Source of the DNA: Arthrobacter sp. PM3
GTDB lineage: Bacteria > Actinomycetota > Actinomycetes > Actinomycetales > Micrococcaceae
Assembly (NCBI RefSeq): GCF_003352915.1
Contig: NZ_CP022314.1
Coordinates: 3,000,931 to 3,064,930, forward strand
DNA length: 64,000 nucleotides
Reading direction: 5' to 3'
Both the position numbers and the translations under genes were made by a program. Within the stretch, counting starts at the first letter, position 1; each line of letters begins with the position of its first letter. This document shows positions 17,150 to 26,880 of the stretch, in pieces. Below the pieces are notes generated by a model, which was given only the letters and a program-made list of their open reading frames with translations, made no database searches and was not told the origin of the DNA.

Positions 17150-17851
17150 TCAGGACTCCGAAGGGTCCGCCGCGGCCAAAAGCGCGGCCAGGGCCATGCT
17201 CTCCAGCAGCGGCCTGGCCCGCCGGACGCCAATCCTGCGTCCGGTGCTGCGCACAGAGTGCGGTGTCGAGTTGATCAGTCCGAACGTGGCATGCGCCCGC
17301 ATCCGCAGCTCGGCGGCCTCCGTGCCCTCGTGGAGTCCGGCCAGCACCTCCACCCACAGTTCCACATAGTTGCGCTGGAGCGTGCGGACCTCGGCCTGGT
17401 CCTCGCCGGCAAGGTTGCTGAAGTCCTGGTCCTGGACCCGGATGACGTCGGGATTGCTCAAAGCAAAGTCCACGTGGAACGCCACCAGCCCGGTCAGTGC
17501 GGCCAGGGCGCCGTCGGATGCGGCCACTACCTGGCGGCCGCCGTCGAGCAGATCCTTGCTGACGCTGAGCAGGAGCGCCCCCAGGACTGCCTGCTTGCCG
17601 GCGAAGTGCCGGTACACGGCGGGGCCGCTGACCCCGGCCGCGGCTCCCAGGTCCTCCAGGGACACGCGGTTGAAACCCTCCAGCGCGAAGAGGGCGGCGG
17701 CGGCCGAAAGCAGCGCCTGCCGCCGGTTTGCCTTGGCCTGGCTCCGCTGCGTGGACGTGGCAGCCGGCGGGGCAGCCGACGGGACGGCGGATGGAGAAGC
17801 GGACGGAAAAGCGGCACTCGGCGTCCGGGCGGTCTGGCTGGGCTCGGTCAC
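17150..17851 (-). CDS. TetR family regulator of the leucine-catabolism genes
   Basis: This 233-residue protein starts at GTG 17851. An unusual Ala/Ser/Pro-rich N-terminus (about 33 residues) precedes a TetR DNA-binding domain (LFALEGFNRVSLEDLGAAAG, VSGPAVYRHFAGKQAVLGA). The C-terminal ligand domain resembles TetR_C_33-type actinobacterial proteins. It is divergent from accD-accA and occupies the place of Rv2506 (BkaR) in the M. tuberculosis leucine locus, so it is probably the local repressor responding to an acyl-CoA. Two matching operators are seen in the intergenic region. Confidence 0.9.
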   Translation of the reverse strand: MTEPSQTARTPSAAFPSASPSAVPSAAPPAATSTQRSQAKANRRQALLSAAAALFALEGFNRVSLEDLGAAAGVSGPAVYRHFAGKQAVLGALLLSVSKDLLDGGRQVVAASDGALAALTGLVAFHVDFALSNPDVIRVQDQDFSNLAGEDQAEVRTLQRNYVELWVEVLAGLHEGTEAAELRMRAHATFGLINSTPHSVRSTGRRIGVRRARPLLESMALAALLAAADPSES

Positions 17852-17896
17852 CGGCGCATCCCCTCGTTGCAGATGGTCCCTGTGTTGGACATCACA

Positions 17897-17912
17897 GTTA
17901 ATAGAGACTAAC
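17897..17912. promoter_or_regulatory. Candidate TetR operator 1
   Basis: GTTAATAGAGACTAAC: an inverted GTTA-N8-TAAC site between the divergent TetR and accD genes. Confidence 0.6.
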
Positions 17913-17922
17913 CTAAATCTCA

Positions 17923-17938
17923 GTTATGCGGTACTAAC
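17923..17938. promoter_or_regulatory. Candidate TetR operator 2
   Basis: GTTATGCGGTACTAAC: a second GTTA-N8-TAAC site 26 bp from the first. The flanks also match (CA before; C, one base, AAA after), so the pair is a real direct repeat. Confidence 0.6.
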
Positions 17939-18012
17939 CGAAATATTTGCGGCGGGCACCGAAACAATGGTGGGTGCAGCCCCGTATTCAGGCCAGGGAA
18001 CGGAAGCAGTCA

Positions 18013-19620
18013 ATGGAGACAATCGCCAGCCGGGTGGACGCCGCGAGCGCCGCCTTTGCCGCGAACCGCGAGGCCCAGCTGGGGCTGGCCCGCGAGCTTA
18101 AGGAACGCCTGGCCACGGCCGCACTGGGCGGGCCGGAGAAGTCCCGGGAACGCCACGTGGCGCGCGGCAAGCTGCTCCCGCGCGAGCGGATCGACCAGCT
18201 CCTGGACGACGGCAGCCCGTTCCTGGAAATCGCGCCGCTCGCGGCCAACGGGATGTACAACGATGACTCCCCGGGCGCGGGCGTCATCGCCGGGATCGGC
18301 CTGGTGCACGGGCGCCAGGTCCTGGTGATCTCCAATGACGCCACCGTCAAAGGCGGCACCTATTACCCGATGACGGTCAAGAAGCACCTCCGGGCCCAGG
18401 AGATTGCCCTCGAGAACCGGCTGCCCTGCATCTACCTGGTGGATTCGGGCGGCGCGTTCCTGCCCAAGCAGGACGAAGTCTTCCCGGACAAGGAGCACTT
18501 CGGCCGGATCTTCTTCAACCAGGCCAGGATGTCCGCGGCGAAGATCCCGCAGATCGCCTCCGTGATGGGCTCCTGCACCGCCGGCGGCGCCTATGTTCCC
18601 GCCATGAGTGACGAGACCGTGATCGTGCGGAACCAGGGCACGATCTTCCTGGGTGGCCCGCCGCTCGTGAAGGCCGCGATCGGCGAGATCGTCACCGCGG
18701 AAGAGCTCGGCGGCGGCGAGGTCCATTCGAAGATCTCCGGCGTCACCGACCACCTGGCCGAGAACGATGAGCATGCCCTCCAGATCGTCCGCGACATCGT
18801 GGCGACCCTGCCGAAGCCGGCGGCCCCCGCCTGGGACGTGGACACCGCCGTCGAACCCGTGGCGGACCCGGACGAGCTCTACGGCGCGGTCCCGACCGAC
18901 GTGAACGCCCAGTACGACGTCCGCGAGGTCATCGCCCGGCTGGTGGACGGCAGCCGGTTCCACGAATTCAAGAAGAACTACGGCACCACCCTCGTCACCG
19001 GCTTCGCGAAGCTGCACGGCCACCCCGTGGGCATCGTGGCGAACAACGGCGTCCTGTTCAGCGAGTCCTCGCTCAAAGGTGCGCACTTCATCGAACTCTG
19101 CGACCAGCGCGGCATCCCGCTGATCTTCCTGCAGAACCTCTCCGGCTTCATGGTCGGCAAGGACTACGAACAGGGCGGCATCGCCAAGAACGGCGCCAAG
19201 ATGGTCACCGCCGTCGCCACCGCCCGGGTGCCAAAGCTGACCGTGGTGATCGGAGGGTCCTTCGGGGCCGGCAACTACTCGATGTGCGGGCGGGCCTACT
19301 CGCCCCGGTTCCTGTGGATGTGGCCGGCGTCCCGGATCTCGGTGATGGGCGGCAACCAGGCCTCCAGCGTGCTGGCCACCGTCAAACGGGACCAGTACGA
19401 GGCCCGCGGCGAGGAATGGTCCGCCGCGGACGAGGAAGCGTTCAAAGCCCCGATCAAGGCCCAGTATGAGGACCAGGGCAGCCCCTACTACTCCACCGCC
19501 CGCCTCTGGGACGACGGCGTGATCGACCCCGCGGACACCCGCACCGTCCTGGGACTGGCGCTCGACGTCGTCTCCCGCACCCCGCTGCCGGAGACCTCCT
19601 TCGGCCTGTTCCGGATGTGA
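18013..19620 (+). CDS. accD1: Acyl-CoA carboxylase beta subunit (methylcrotonyl-CoA carboxylase type)
   Basis: This 535-residue carboxyltransferase subunit starts at ATG 18013. Blocks: [59 protein letters not shown] (typical of methylcrotonyl-CoA carboxylase beta) and [23 protein letters not shown]. The length and the [10 protein letters not shown] loop favour 3-methylcrotonyl-CoA over propionyl-CoA as substrate. It works with the biotin subunit encoded next (7 bp gap). The equivalent gene in M. tuberculosis is accD1 (Rv2502c). Confidence 0.93.
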   Translation: METIASRVDAASAAFAANREAQLGLARELKERLATAALGGPEKSRERHVARGKLLPRERIDQLLDDGSPFLEIAPLAANGMYNDDSPGAGVIAGIGLVHGRQVLVISNDATVKGGTYYPMTVKKHLRAQEIALENRLPCIYLVDSGGAFLPKQDEVFPDKEHFGRIFFNQARMSAAKIPQIASVMGSCTAGGAYVPAMSDETVIVRNQGTIFLGGPPLVKAAIGEIVTAEELGGGEVHSKISGVTDHLAENDEHALQIVRDIVATLPKPAAPAWDVDTAVEPVADPDELYGAVPTDVNAQYDVREVIARLVDGSRFHEFKKNYGTTLVTGFAKLHGHPVGIVANNGVLFSESSLKGAHFIELCDQRGIPLIFLQNLSGFMVGKDYEQGGIAKNGAKMVTAVATARVPKLTVVIGGSFGAGNYSMCGRAYSPRFLWMWPASRISVMGGNQASSVLATVKRDQYEARGEEWSAADEEAFKAPIKAQYEDQGSPYYSTARLWDDGVIDPADTRTVLGLALDVVSRTPLPETSFGLFRM

Positions 19621-19627
19621 GCCAGCT

Positions 19628-21829
19628 ATGACACTTTCGTCACCGATGACAACTTCCCCGACGCCGGCGGGCACCAAGCCCCTGTTCGGCACCGTCCTTG
19701 TGGCCAACCGCGGCGAGATCGCCTGCCGCGTCATCCGGACCCTCCGGGCCCTTGGCATCCGTTCGGTGGCCGTCTATTCCGACGCCGACGCCGGCGCCCG
19801 GCACGTGCGCGAGGCCGACACCGCGGTGCGGATCGGGCCGGCCGCCGCGACCGAAAGCTACCTCAAGATTGAGGCCATCATCCAGGCCTGCCGGGACACC
19901 GGCGCCGACGCCGTGCACCCGGGCTACGGCTTCCTGAGCGAGAACGTGGACTTCGCCCGCGCCCTGGAAAAGGCCGGGATCACGTTCATCGGCCCCGGCG
20001 TCGAGTCGCTCAACGTCATGGGCGACAAGATCCGCTCGAAGAACCATGTCGCCGGCTACGGTGTTCCCGTCGTCCCGGGTATCGCCGAACCCGGCATGAG
20101 CGACGCGCAGCTGATCGAGGCGGCGGCCGGCGTCGGCTTCCCGCTGCTGATCAAGCCCTCTGCCGGCGGCGGCGGCAAGGGCATGCACGTGGTCGAAAGC
20201 CCGGAAGACCTGGAGGCCACCCTGGCCACCGCCCGCCGGGTCGCAGCCAGCGCGTTCGGCGACGACACCCTGTTCCTGGAACGGCTCGTCACCACGCCCC
20301 GGCACATCGAAGTCCAGGTCCTCGCGGACAACCACGGCAACGTCATCCATCTGGGGGAGCGCGAGTGCTCGCTGCAGCGCCGGCACCAGAAGGTCATCGA
20401 GGAAGCCCCTTCGCCGCTGCTCGAATCCCTGCCCGACGGCGCTACTATCCGCGCCCGCCTCGGCGAGGCCGCCTGCAACGCCGCCCGCAGCGTCCACTAC
20501 AGCGGCGCCGGCACCGTGGAGTTCCTGGTCTCCGACACAGCGCCCGACGAGTTCTTCTTCATGGAGATGAACACCCGCCTGCAGGTCGAGCATCCCGTCA
20601 CCGAGATGGTCACCGGGATCGACCTCGTCGAATGGCAGGTGCGGATCGCCGCCGGCGAGGAGCTCGCCGTGACCCAGGACGACATCGTGCTCACCGGCCA
20701 CTCCGTGGAGGCCCGCGTGTATGCCGAGGTGCCGGAGAAGAACTTCCTGCCGTCCATTGGACAGGTCGTGCTGCTGGACGAACTGCCGGACACCGCGAGA
20801 GGCAAGGTCCGGGTCGATTCGGCTCTGCTGGAGGGCCTCCAAATCTCCAGCAGCTACGACCCGATGATTTCCAAGGTCATCGCGTGGGGCGGGGACCGGG
20901 CGGAGGCTTTGGATACCCTCGATGAGGCGCTCGCCGGGTACACCGCGCTGGGCATCGACACCAACGTCGAATACCTGCGGCTGCTGATCAACGACGCCGA
21001 CGTCCGCGCCGGCCGCCTCGACACCGGCCTGATCGAACGCAAGATGCCGGAATTCACTTTCCGGCCCGTAGGTGACGCCGAACTCGCAGTCGCCGCCCTG
21101 TACGCCCTGGCTATGGCGGAGGAAGCCGAGCAGCAGGAGCGTGAAGGCAACCCGTGGCAGCGCCGAGACGGCTGGCGCATCGGTGCGCCGGCGCCGCGGA
21201 GGGTCAGCCTGGGGACGTCCGATGGGGGCGTTGCAGCAGTGGAGGTCAGCGGCCCGGCCGCGGGCGGGCAGGTCACTGTGAGCGTGAACGGAGGACCTCA
21301 GCTCGGGGCCGACCTGCAGTTCACCGCGCGGGATCGCCCGGTACTCACCCTCGAGGGCCAGACCACCAGTTATGCACTTGCAAGTGTTCACACCGGTCCT
21401 CCCGCCCGGAGCTGGATGGCGCCCGAGCCCCGCGTCCTGCCGGAGCTCTTCCTCGGCAACGACGGCTGGTCCTGCCGGCTGGAGGTCCTCACCCGCGAGG
21501 CCCGGCTCGCCCGGGTGCTGGCCGCCGTCGAACGCGAGGAAGGGGCCGCGGACCCGGCGGTGCGCTCGCCGATGCCGGGGACCGTGGTGTCCGTGTCCGT
21601 CAGCAATGGCGACGCCGTGGAGGCGGGCCAGGTCCTGCTTGCGGTGGAGGCGATGAAAATGGAGCACCAGCTCGTGGCGCCCCTCGACGGCACCGTCCAC
21701 ATCAGTGCTGCTGCCGGAGACCTCGTGAAGGCAGACCAGGTGCTCGCCACCATCCACCCCGCCGCCGAACCCTCGAACGCGGAGGACACTATCGAGGAAT
21801 CCGTCATCGCGATGGGCGCGTCCGACTAG
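19628..21829 (+). CDS. accA1: Acyl-CoA carboxylase alpha subunit, biotin carboxylase plus BCCP
   Basis: This 733-residue protein has an N-terminal biotin carboxylase domain ([25 protein letters not shown] loop [27 protein letters not shown]), a middle linker of about 150 residues and a C-terminal biotinyl domain with VEAMKMEH (biotin on K677). With the beta subunit it carboxylates 3-methylcrotonyl-CoA in leucine breakdown. ATG 19628 is used; an ATG six codons later is an alternative. Confidence 0.93.
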   Translation: MTLSSPMTTSPTPAGTKPLFGTVLVANRGEIACRVIRTLRALGIRSVAVYSDADAGARHVREADTAVRIGPAAATESYLKIEAIIQACRDTGADAVHPGYGFLSENVDFARALEKAGITFIGPGVESLNVMGDKIRSKNHVAGYGVPVVPGIAEPGMSDAQLIEAAAGVGFPLLIKPSAGGGGKGMHVVESPEDLEATLATARRVAASAFGDDTLFLERLVTTPRHIEVQVLADNHGNVIHLGERECSLQRRHQKVIEEAPSPLLESLPDGATIRARLGEAACNAARSVHYSGAGTVEFLVSDTAPDEFFFMEMNTRLQVEHPVTEMVTGIDLVEWQVRIAAGEELAVTQDDIVLTGHSVEARVYAEVPEKNFLPSIGQVVLLDELPDTARGKVRVDSALLEGLQISSSYDPMISKVIAWGGDRAEALDTLDEALAGYTALGIDTNVEYLRLLINDADVRAGRLDTGLIERKMPEFTFRPVGDAELAVAALYALAMAEEAEQQEREGNPWQRRDGWRIGAPAPRRVSLGTSDGGVAAVEVSGPAAGGQVTVSVNGGPQLGADLQFTARDRPVLTLEGQTTSYALASVHTGPPARSWMAPEPRVLPELFLGNDGWSCRLEVLTREARLARVLAAVEREEGAADPAVRSPMPGTVVSVSVSNGDAVEAGQVLLAVEAMKMEHQLVAPLDGTVHISAAAGDLVKADQVLATIHPAAEPSNAEDTIEESVIAMGASD

Positions 21830-21834
21830 GGCCT

Positions 21835-21884
21835 AGACCGCAAACCCCAGCTTTACCCCAGACCGCAAACCCCAGCTTTACCCC
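21835..21884. repeat. Two tandem 25-bp repeats
   Basis: The unit AGACCGCAAACCCCAGCTTT-ACCCC occurs twice in a row, identical, in the 91 bp gap between accA1 and the acyl-CoA dehydrogenase gene; a third, degenerate partial copy (AGACCACAGCCACACCCC) follows. Confidence 0.85.
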
Positions 21885-21920
21885 AGACCACAGCCACACC
21901 CCAGACACAGGAGTCACCCG

Positions 21921-23084
21921 ATGGCAAGCTTTGAACTCAGCGAGGACTACCAGATCCTCAGCGACACTGTCCGCGAATTCGCCGACGAGGTGGTGGCCCC
22001 GGTCTCCGCGAAACACGACGAGGAGCATAGCTTCCCGTACGAGGTCATCGCCCAAATGGCCGACATGGGCCTGTTCGGCCTGCCGTTCCCGGAAGAGTAC
22101 GGCGGCATGGGCGGGGATTACTTCGCCCTGGCTCTCGCCCTCGAACAGCTCGGCCGGGTGGACCAGTCCGTCGCCATCACCCTGGAGGCCGGCGTCTCCC
22201 TCGGCGCCATGCCGATCCACCGCTTCGGCACCGACGCCCAGAAGCAGGAATGGCTGCCGCTGCTGGCCTCCGGCAAGGCGCTCGCCGGCTTCGGCCTGAC
22301 CGAGCCCGAGGCCGGCTCGGACGCCGGCGGCACCAGGACCACGGCCAAGCTGGGTGGGGGTGAGTGGGTCATCAACGGCAACAAGGAGTTCATCACCAAC
22401 TCCGGCACGGACATCACCCGCCTCGTCACCGTCACCGCCGTCACCGGGGAGGAGGAACGCCCGGACGGCAGCATCAAGAAGGAAATCTCCACCATCCTGG
22501 TCCCCACCGACACGCCGGGTTTCAAAGCCGAGAAGGCGTACAACAAGGTCGGCTGGAACGCCTCGGACACCCACCCGCTGACGCTCAACAACGTCCACGT
22601 CCCCGAGGCCAACCTGCTCGGCACCCGGGGCCGCGGCTACGCGAACTTCCTGTCCATCCTGGACGAGGGCCGGATCGCGATCGCCGCACTGGCCGTGGGC
22701 GCGGCCCAGGGCTGCGTGGACCACTCGGTGAAATACGCCAAGGAACGCAGCGCGTTCGGCCAGAATATCGGCAAGTACCAGGCCGTCGCGTTCAAGATCG
22801 CCCGCATGCAGGCCCGCGCCCACACCGCCCGCCTGGCCTACTACGACGCCGCCGCCCGGATGCTTGCCGGCAAGCCGTTCAAGACCGAAGCGGCCATCGC
22901 TAAGATGGTCGCAGGCGAGGCAGCCATGGACAACGCGCGGGACGCCACCCAGGTGTTCGGCGGCTATGGCTTCATCAACGATTTCACCGTGGCGCGCCAC
23001 TACCGCGACTCCAAGATCCTTGAAGTCGGCGAGGGCACCACGGAAGTCCAGCTGATGCTGATCGCCCGCGAACTGGGACTGTAG
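21921..23084 (+). CDS. Acyl-CoA dehydrogenase, probably isovaleryl-CoA dehydrogenase
   Basis: This 387-residue FAD flavoenzyme fits the acyl-CoA dehydrogenase fold: FGLTEPEAGSDAGGTRTTA, the FITNSG block, RSAFGQNIGKYQA, and ATQVFGGYGFINDFTVARHYRDSKI, followed by EVGEGTTEVQLMLIAREL with the catalytic Glu region. In this operon the expected step is isovaleryl-CoA to 3-methylcrotonyl-CoA. The M. tuberculosis counterpart is fadE19. Substrate is inferred from context. Confidence 0.92.
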   Translation: MASFELSEDYQILSDTVREFADEVVAPVSAKHDEEHSFPYEVIAQMADMGLFGLPFPEEYGGMGGDYFALALALEQLGRVDQSVAITLEAGVSLGAMPIHRFGTDAQKQEWLPLLASGKALAGFGLTEPEAGSDAGGTRTTAKLGGGEWVINGNKEFITNSGTDITRLVTVTAVTGEEERPDGSIKKEISTILVPTDTPGFKAEKAYNKVGWNASDTHPLTLNNVHVPEANLLGTRGRGYANFLSILDEGRIAIAALAVGAAQGCVDHSVKYAKERSAFGQNIGKYQAVAFKIARMQARAHTARLAYYDAAARMLAGKPFKTEAAIAKMVAGEAAMDNARDATQVFGGYGFINDFTVARHYRDSKILEVGEGTTEVQLMLIARELGL

Positions 23085-23104
23085 CCGGCCGGAAGGATTC
23101 CCCG

Positions 23105-23917
23105 ATGATCAACAAAGTTGTTGCCAACGCGGCCGAGGCCGTCGCGGACATCCGCGACGGCGCCTCCCTCGCCGTCGGCGGATTCGGGCTGTGCGGTATC
23201 CCCGTGGCGCTGATCGAGGCCCTGCACCAGGGCGGCGCCACGGACCTGGAAACGGTCAGCAACAACTGCGGAGTCGACGACTGGGGGCTCGGCATCCTGC
23301 TCAAGGACGGCAGGATCCGGCGCACCATCAGCTCCTATGTGGGCGAGAACAAGGAATTCGCCCGCCAGTACCTCGCCGGCGAGCTTGAAGTGGTCCTCAC
23401 CCCGCAAGGCACCCTGGCCGAGAAACTGCGCGCCGGCGGCGCGGGCATCCCCGCCTTCTACACGCCGGCCGGCGTCGGAACCCAGGTGTCCGACGGCGGC
23501 CTGCCGCAGAAGTACGACGCCGAGGGCAACGTCGCGATCGCCTCCGCCGCCAAGGAAGTCCGCAGCTTCGGCGGCGCGGACTACGTCCTGGAGGAATCCC
23601 TGACCCCGGACTTCGGGCTCGTCCATGCCTGGAAGGGTGACCGGCACGGCAACCTCGTGTTCCACGCCACCGCCATGAACTTCAACCCGCTGTGCGCCAT
23701 GGCCGGGAAGATCACCATCGCCGAAGTCGAGGAACTCGTGGAACCGGGGGAGCTGGACCCGGAACACGTCCACGTCCCCGGGATCTTCGTCCAGCGCGTC
23801 GTGCTGGTCCCGCACGGCGAGAAGCGCATCGAGAAACGGACGGTGGCGGTGGCCGGCGCCACGGCCGGCGCGGCCCGCAGTGCAGCACAACCGGAACCCA
23901 AGCAGGCAGGAGCATAG
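23105..23917 (+). CDS. scoA: 3-oxoacid CoA-transferase subunit A
   Basis: This 270-residue subunit has the CoA-transferase I alpha signature [16 protein letters not shown] and blocks [39 protein letters not shown]. It forms succinyl-CoA:acetoacetate CoA-transferase with the product of the next gene, activating acetoacetate released from HMG-CoA. It has a C-terminal extension of about 25 Ala/Arg/Pro-rich residues. Confidence 0.93.
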   Translation: MINKVVANAAEAVADIRDGASLAVGGFGLCGIPVALIEALHQGGATDLETVSNNCGVDDWGLGILLKDGRIRRTISSYVGENKEFARQYLAGELEVVLTPQGTLAEKLRAGGAGIPAFYTPAGVGTQVSDGGLPQKYDAEGNVAIASAAKEVRSFGGADYVLEESLTPDFGLVHAWKGDRHGNLVFHATAMNFNPLCAMAGKITIAEVEELVEPGELDPEHVHVPGIFVQRVVLVPHGEKRIEKRTVAVAGATAGAARSAAQPEPKQAGA

Positions 23918-23919
23918 CC

Positions 23920-24681
23920 GTGGAATCCACCAGCGCCCAGGGCGCCCCGCCCCGCCCCGAAGCCGTCCGGCACGAATACCGGCGCTCCGCCGTCGTGCAT
24001 CCTGACGGCAGCCCGGGCAAGGGCTGGACCCGCAACGAGCTCGCCGCCCGGGTGGCGCAGGAGCTCCGCAATGGCCAGTACGTCAACCTCGGCATAGGCA
24101 TGCCGACGCTGATCCCGAACTACATCCCGGACGGCGTCGAGGTGGTGCTGCATTCGGAGAACGGCATCCTCGGCGTCGGGCCGTACCCGGCCGAGGACGG
24201 GGTCGACCCCGACCTCATCAACGCCGGCAAGGAAACCGTCACGGTCAACAAGGGGGCCGCGTTCTTCGACTCGGCAGCCTCCTTCGGCATGATCCGGGGC
24301 GGCCACGTAGACGTCGCCGTGCTCGGCGCCATGGAGGTCGCCGCCAACGGCGACCTCGCCAACTGGATGATCCCGGGCAAGATGGTTAAGGGCATGGGCG
24401 GCGCCATGGACCTCGTCTTCGGCGCCAAACGGGTGATCGTGATGATGGACCACGTGGACCGCAACGGCAAGCCCAAGATCGTGGACACCTGCACGCTGCC
24501 TCTGACCGGCAAGGGCTGCGTGGACCGCATCATCACCGACCTCGCCGTGATCGACGTCGTGGCGGAGGGCGGGCAGTCCCGCCTGGTGCTGCGCGAACTG
24601 GCCCCCGACGTGTCCGTGGAGGACGTCGTGGCGGCCACCGGTGCCGAGCTCTTCGAAGAAGACCAGGAACTGACCGTATGA
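23920..24681 (+). CDS. scoB: 3-oxoacid CoA-transferase subunit B
   Basis: This 253-residue subunit starts at GTG 23920, 2 nt after scoA ends, with GGCAGGAG upstream; upstream in-frame starts would overlap scoA extensively. It contains the catalytic glutamate E80 in the conserved SENGILG loop, [11 protein letters not shown], and [16 protein letters not shown]. An N-terminal tail of about 30 residues precedes the domain. Confidence 0.94.
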   Translation: MESTSAQGAPPRPEAVRHEYRRSAVVHPDGSPGKGWTRNELAARVAQELRNGQYVNLGIGMPTLIPNYIPDGVEVVLHSENGILGVGPYPAEDGVDPDLINAGKETVTVNKGAAFFDSAASFGMIRGGHVDVAVLGAMEVAANGDLANWMIPGKMVKGMGGAMDLVFGAKRVIVMMDHVDRNGKPKIVDTCTLPLTGKGCVDRIITDLAVIDVVAEGGQSRLVLRELAPDVSVEDVVAATGAELFEEDQELTV

Positions 24682-25256
24682 GCGCTCCAGACCGGCCGTT
24701 TCCGGACCCCCTCGCCGGCGGTCAGCGGGTGCCCGGCGGCGTCAAGGTGATTGAACAGCGCGGGCTCTACTTCGACGAACTCGAAGAGGGGGTGGTCTAC
24801 GCGCACCGGCCCGGCCGGACTGTCACGGAGACGGACAACGTCCTGTTCACCACCATGACCATGAACACCCAGGCCCTGCACTTGGACGCAGCCTGGAGCG
24901 CCGGGCAGCCGTTCGGCCAGCGGCTCATGAACTCGATGTTCACCCTCGCCACGGTGGTGGGCCAGTCCGTGCCGCAGCTGACCCAAGGCACCATCATCGC
25001 GCAGCTGGGCCTGACGGACGTGTCCTTCCCGCACCCGCTCTACCACGGGGACACCCTCTACACGGAGACCATGGTCACCGGAAAAAGGCTGTCCTCGTCC
25101 CGGCCGGGCCAGGGCATCGTGACCATGCAGCACACCGGCCGCAACCAGCACGGGGATGTGGTGGCCCTTGCCGTCCGCAGCTGCCTGATGTGGACACGCG
25201 AGGCGCACACGGCTGCCGGTCCGGACGGGGCGCAAAAGGGGACAATAGAGACATGA
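24678..25256 (+). CDS. MaoC family hydratase
   Basis: This 192-residue hot-dog-fold protein ([54 protein letters not shown]) belongs to the MaoC dehydratase family. It overlaps scoB and citE by 4 nt each. No crotonase-type hydratase is in the operon, so this protein may hydrate 3-methylglutaconyl-CoA to HMG-CoA. Rv2499c holds the same position in M. tuberculosis. The role is inferred. Confidence 0.88.
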   Translation: MSAPDRPFPDPLAGGQRVPGGVKVIEQRGLYFDELEEGVVYAHRPGRTVTETDNVLFTTMTMNTQALHLDAAWSAGQPFGQRLMNSMFTLATVVGQSVPQLTQGTIIAQLGLTDVSFPHPLYHGDTLYTETMVTGKRLSSSRPGQGIVTMQHTGRNQHGDVVALAVRSCLMWTREAHTAAGPDGAQKGTIET

Positions 25257-26086
25257 GCTTCCTGATGGGTCCCGCCTTGCTGTTCTGCCCCGCCGACCGT
25301 CCCGAGCGGTACCAGAAAGCCGCCGAGCGCTCCGACACCGTGATCGTGGACCTCGAGGACGCCGTCGCGCCCGCCGATAAACAGCGGGCCCGCGGCGCGA
25401 TCCTCGCCCAGCTTGGCGCCACGGGCGACGTCCCTGAACTGGATCCGAGCCGCACGATCATCCGGGTCAACCCGGCCGGCACGGACGAGTTCGAAAAGGA
25501 CATGCACTGCCTCAAGCACACCCCGTACCGGCACATCATGCTGGCCAAGGCCGAGAACGCCGCCCAGCTCAAAGAATTGGATGGCTATAGCGTCATAGCC
25601 CTCTGCGAGACAGCCGCCGGCGTCCTCAACGCCGCCGCCATCGCCGCCGAACCCAACGTTGTGGGCCTCATGTGGGGCGCCGAAGACCTCCTGGCGTCCC
25701 TCGGCGGAACCTCCAGCAGGACAGAGAACGGCGACTACCGGGCCGTCGCACTGCACGCCCGGTCCAGCGTGCTCCTGGCCGCCGGCGCCCACGGCAAGGA
25801 CGCGATTGACGCCGTGTACGTCAACATCCCGGACCTGGACGGCCTGGCGCTCGAGGCCCGCGACGCCGTGGCCTCCGGATTCGCTTCCAAGGCCTGCATC
25901 CACCCGAGCCAAGTGGCAGTGGTCCGGGACGCCTACGCACCCTCCGAGTCCGCCGTCGCGGCGGCCGCCGAACTGCTCGACGCCGCCGCCTCCGCGGGTA
26001 CCGGGGTGTTCCAGTTCAAAGGCAGGATGATTGACGGCCCCATCCTGAAGCACGCCGAATCCACGCTCCGCCGCGCCGGCCACTAG
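25253..26086 (+). CDS. citE: CitE-like beta-hydroxyacyl-CoA lyase
   Basis: This 277-residue HpcH/HpaI TIM-barrel protein has LFCPADRPERYQKAAERSDTVIVDLEDAVAP, with the catalytic and Mg-binding region, GLMWGAEDLLASLGG and SGFASKACIHPSQ. The start is ATG 25253 (overlaps the maoC stop); an ATG 21 codons earlier lies inside maoC. The M. tuberculosis homologue Rv2498c is reported to cleave (R)-HMG-CoA and (S)-citramalyl-CoA. Here it ends the leucine operon and would release acetyl-CoA and acetoacetate. Confidence 0.9.
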   Translation: MSFLMGPALLFCPADRPERYQKAAERSDTVIVDLEDAVAPADKQRARGAILAQLGATGDVPELDPSRTIIRVNPAGTDEFEKDMHCLKHTPYRHIMLAKAENAAQLKELDGYSVIALCETAAGVLNAAAIAAEPNVVGLMWGAEDLLASLGGTSSRTENGDYRAVALHARSSVLLAAGAHGKDAIDAVYVNIPDLDGLALEARDAVASGFASKACIHPSQVAVVRDAYAPSESAVAAAAELLDAAASAGTGVFQFKGRMIDGPILKHAESTLRRAGH

Positions 26087-26106
26087 GAACCCGGCCGGGT
26101 TGGCAG

Positions 26107-26136
26107 TTCGCGGCAGTGTTCCGCTCCGGGACTGCC
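26107..26136. repeat. Dispersed hairpin repeat, copy 1
   Basis: TTCGCGGCAG..GGGACTGCC, 30 bp, forms a hairpin (GGCAGT/ACTGCC). It is 28/30 identical to 31753-31782. It lies between convergent citE and the response-regulator gene and may act as their terminator. Confidence 0.65.
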
Positions 26137-26154
26137 TTCAAGAACCAGACAAGT

Positions 26155-26880
26155 TTAGCGCCGCCACAAATACCGGTTCTCCGGCCGGCCCGCCGCCCCA
26201 TAACGGGGCGTCAGCCGGGCGTGGCCGTGGACCACGAGGTACTCGAGGTAGCGGCGGGCGCTGACCCGTGACAGTCCGAGCTGCAACGCCAGGCCCGCCG
26301 CGGACACGTCCTCGGGGCTGGCCTTCAGGGCCTCGATGACCGCGTCCAGCGTGGGGCGGGAGAGTCCCTTCGGCAGGCGCACGGCCGCTGCCGGCGGGTC
26401 GGCGTGCCCGGGCCGTCCCGCCGCCGGCGCGGAGGGGCGCGCCGGCGCCACCAGCCGGTCGATGCTGTCCTGGTCCAGCGGTCCGGCGCCGCCCGCCGCC
26501 AGTTCCTCCCGAAGCCGGACGTACCCGTCCAGGCGTTCGTTCAAGGCCTGCGAGGTGAAGGGCTTGACCAGATAATGCAGGACGCCGCCGGCCATCGCGC
26601 CGCGGACCGTCTCCAGTTCCCGGGACGCGGTGATCACCAGGACGTCCACGGGATGCTGGCGCCCGCGCAGCCGGCGCAGGACGTCCAGGCCGGACATGTC
26701 CGGCAGGTGGATATCCAGCAGCACCAGCTCGGGCCGCAGCTCCGCGGCCAGGTCAAGGCCCTGCTGTCCGGTGTGGGCCATGGCGACGACGTCGAATCCG
26801 CCGCGCGCCAGGAGGAACCCGTGGTGGATCCCGGCCACTGCTACGTCATCGTCGATGATGAGGGTGCGTATGGCGCTCAT
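26155..26880 (-). CDS. CitB/DcuR-type response regulator
   Basis: This 241-residue protein starts at ATG 26880, overlapping the kinase stop by 4 nt. It has a receiver domain (TLIIDDDVAVAGIHHGFL, phospho-acceptor in LVLLDIHLPDMSGLDVLR, LVKPFTSQAL) and a C-terminal winged HTH with SRPTLDAVIEAL...LGLSRVSARRYLEYL, the pattern of CitB/DctR regulators. With its kinase it probably induces the divergent tctCBA operon in the presence of a di- or tricarboxylate. Confidence 0.93.
   Translation of the reverse strand: MSAIRTLIIDDDVAVAGIHHGFLLARGGFDVVAMAHTGQQGLDLAAELRPELVLLDIHLPDMSGLDVLRRLRGRQHPVDVLVITASRELETVRGAMAGGVLHYLVKPFTSQALNERLDGYVRLREELAAGGAGPLDQDSIDRLVAPARPSAPAAGRPGHADPPAAAVRLPKGLSRPTLDAVIEALKASPEDVSAAGLALQLGLSRVSARRYLEYLVVHGHARLTPRYGAAGRPENRYLWRR

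Noticed and set aside
19640..21757. 705-codon open frame on the minus strand opposite accA1
   Set aside because: It is antisense to a clear biotin carboxylase gene; long shadow frames are expected in GC-rich DNA, and its composition (Gly/Asp/His/Val-rich, no domain) is typical of such shadows.
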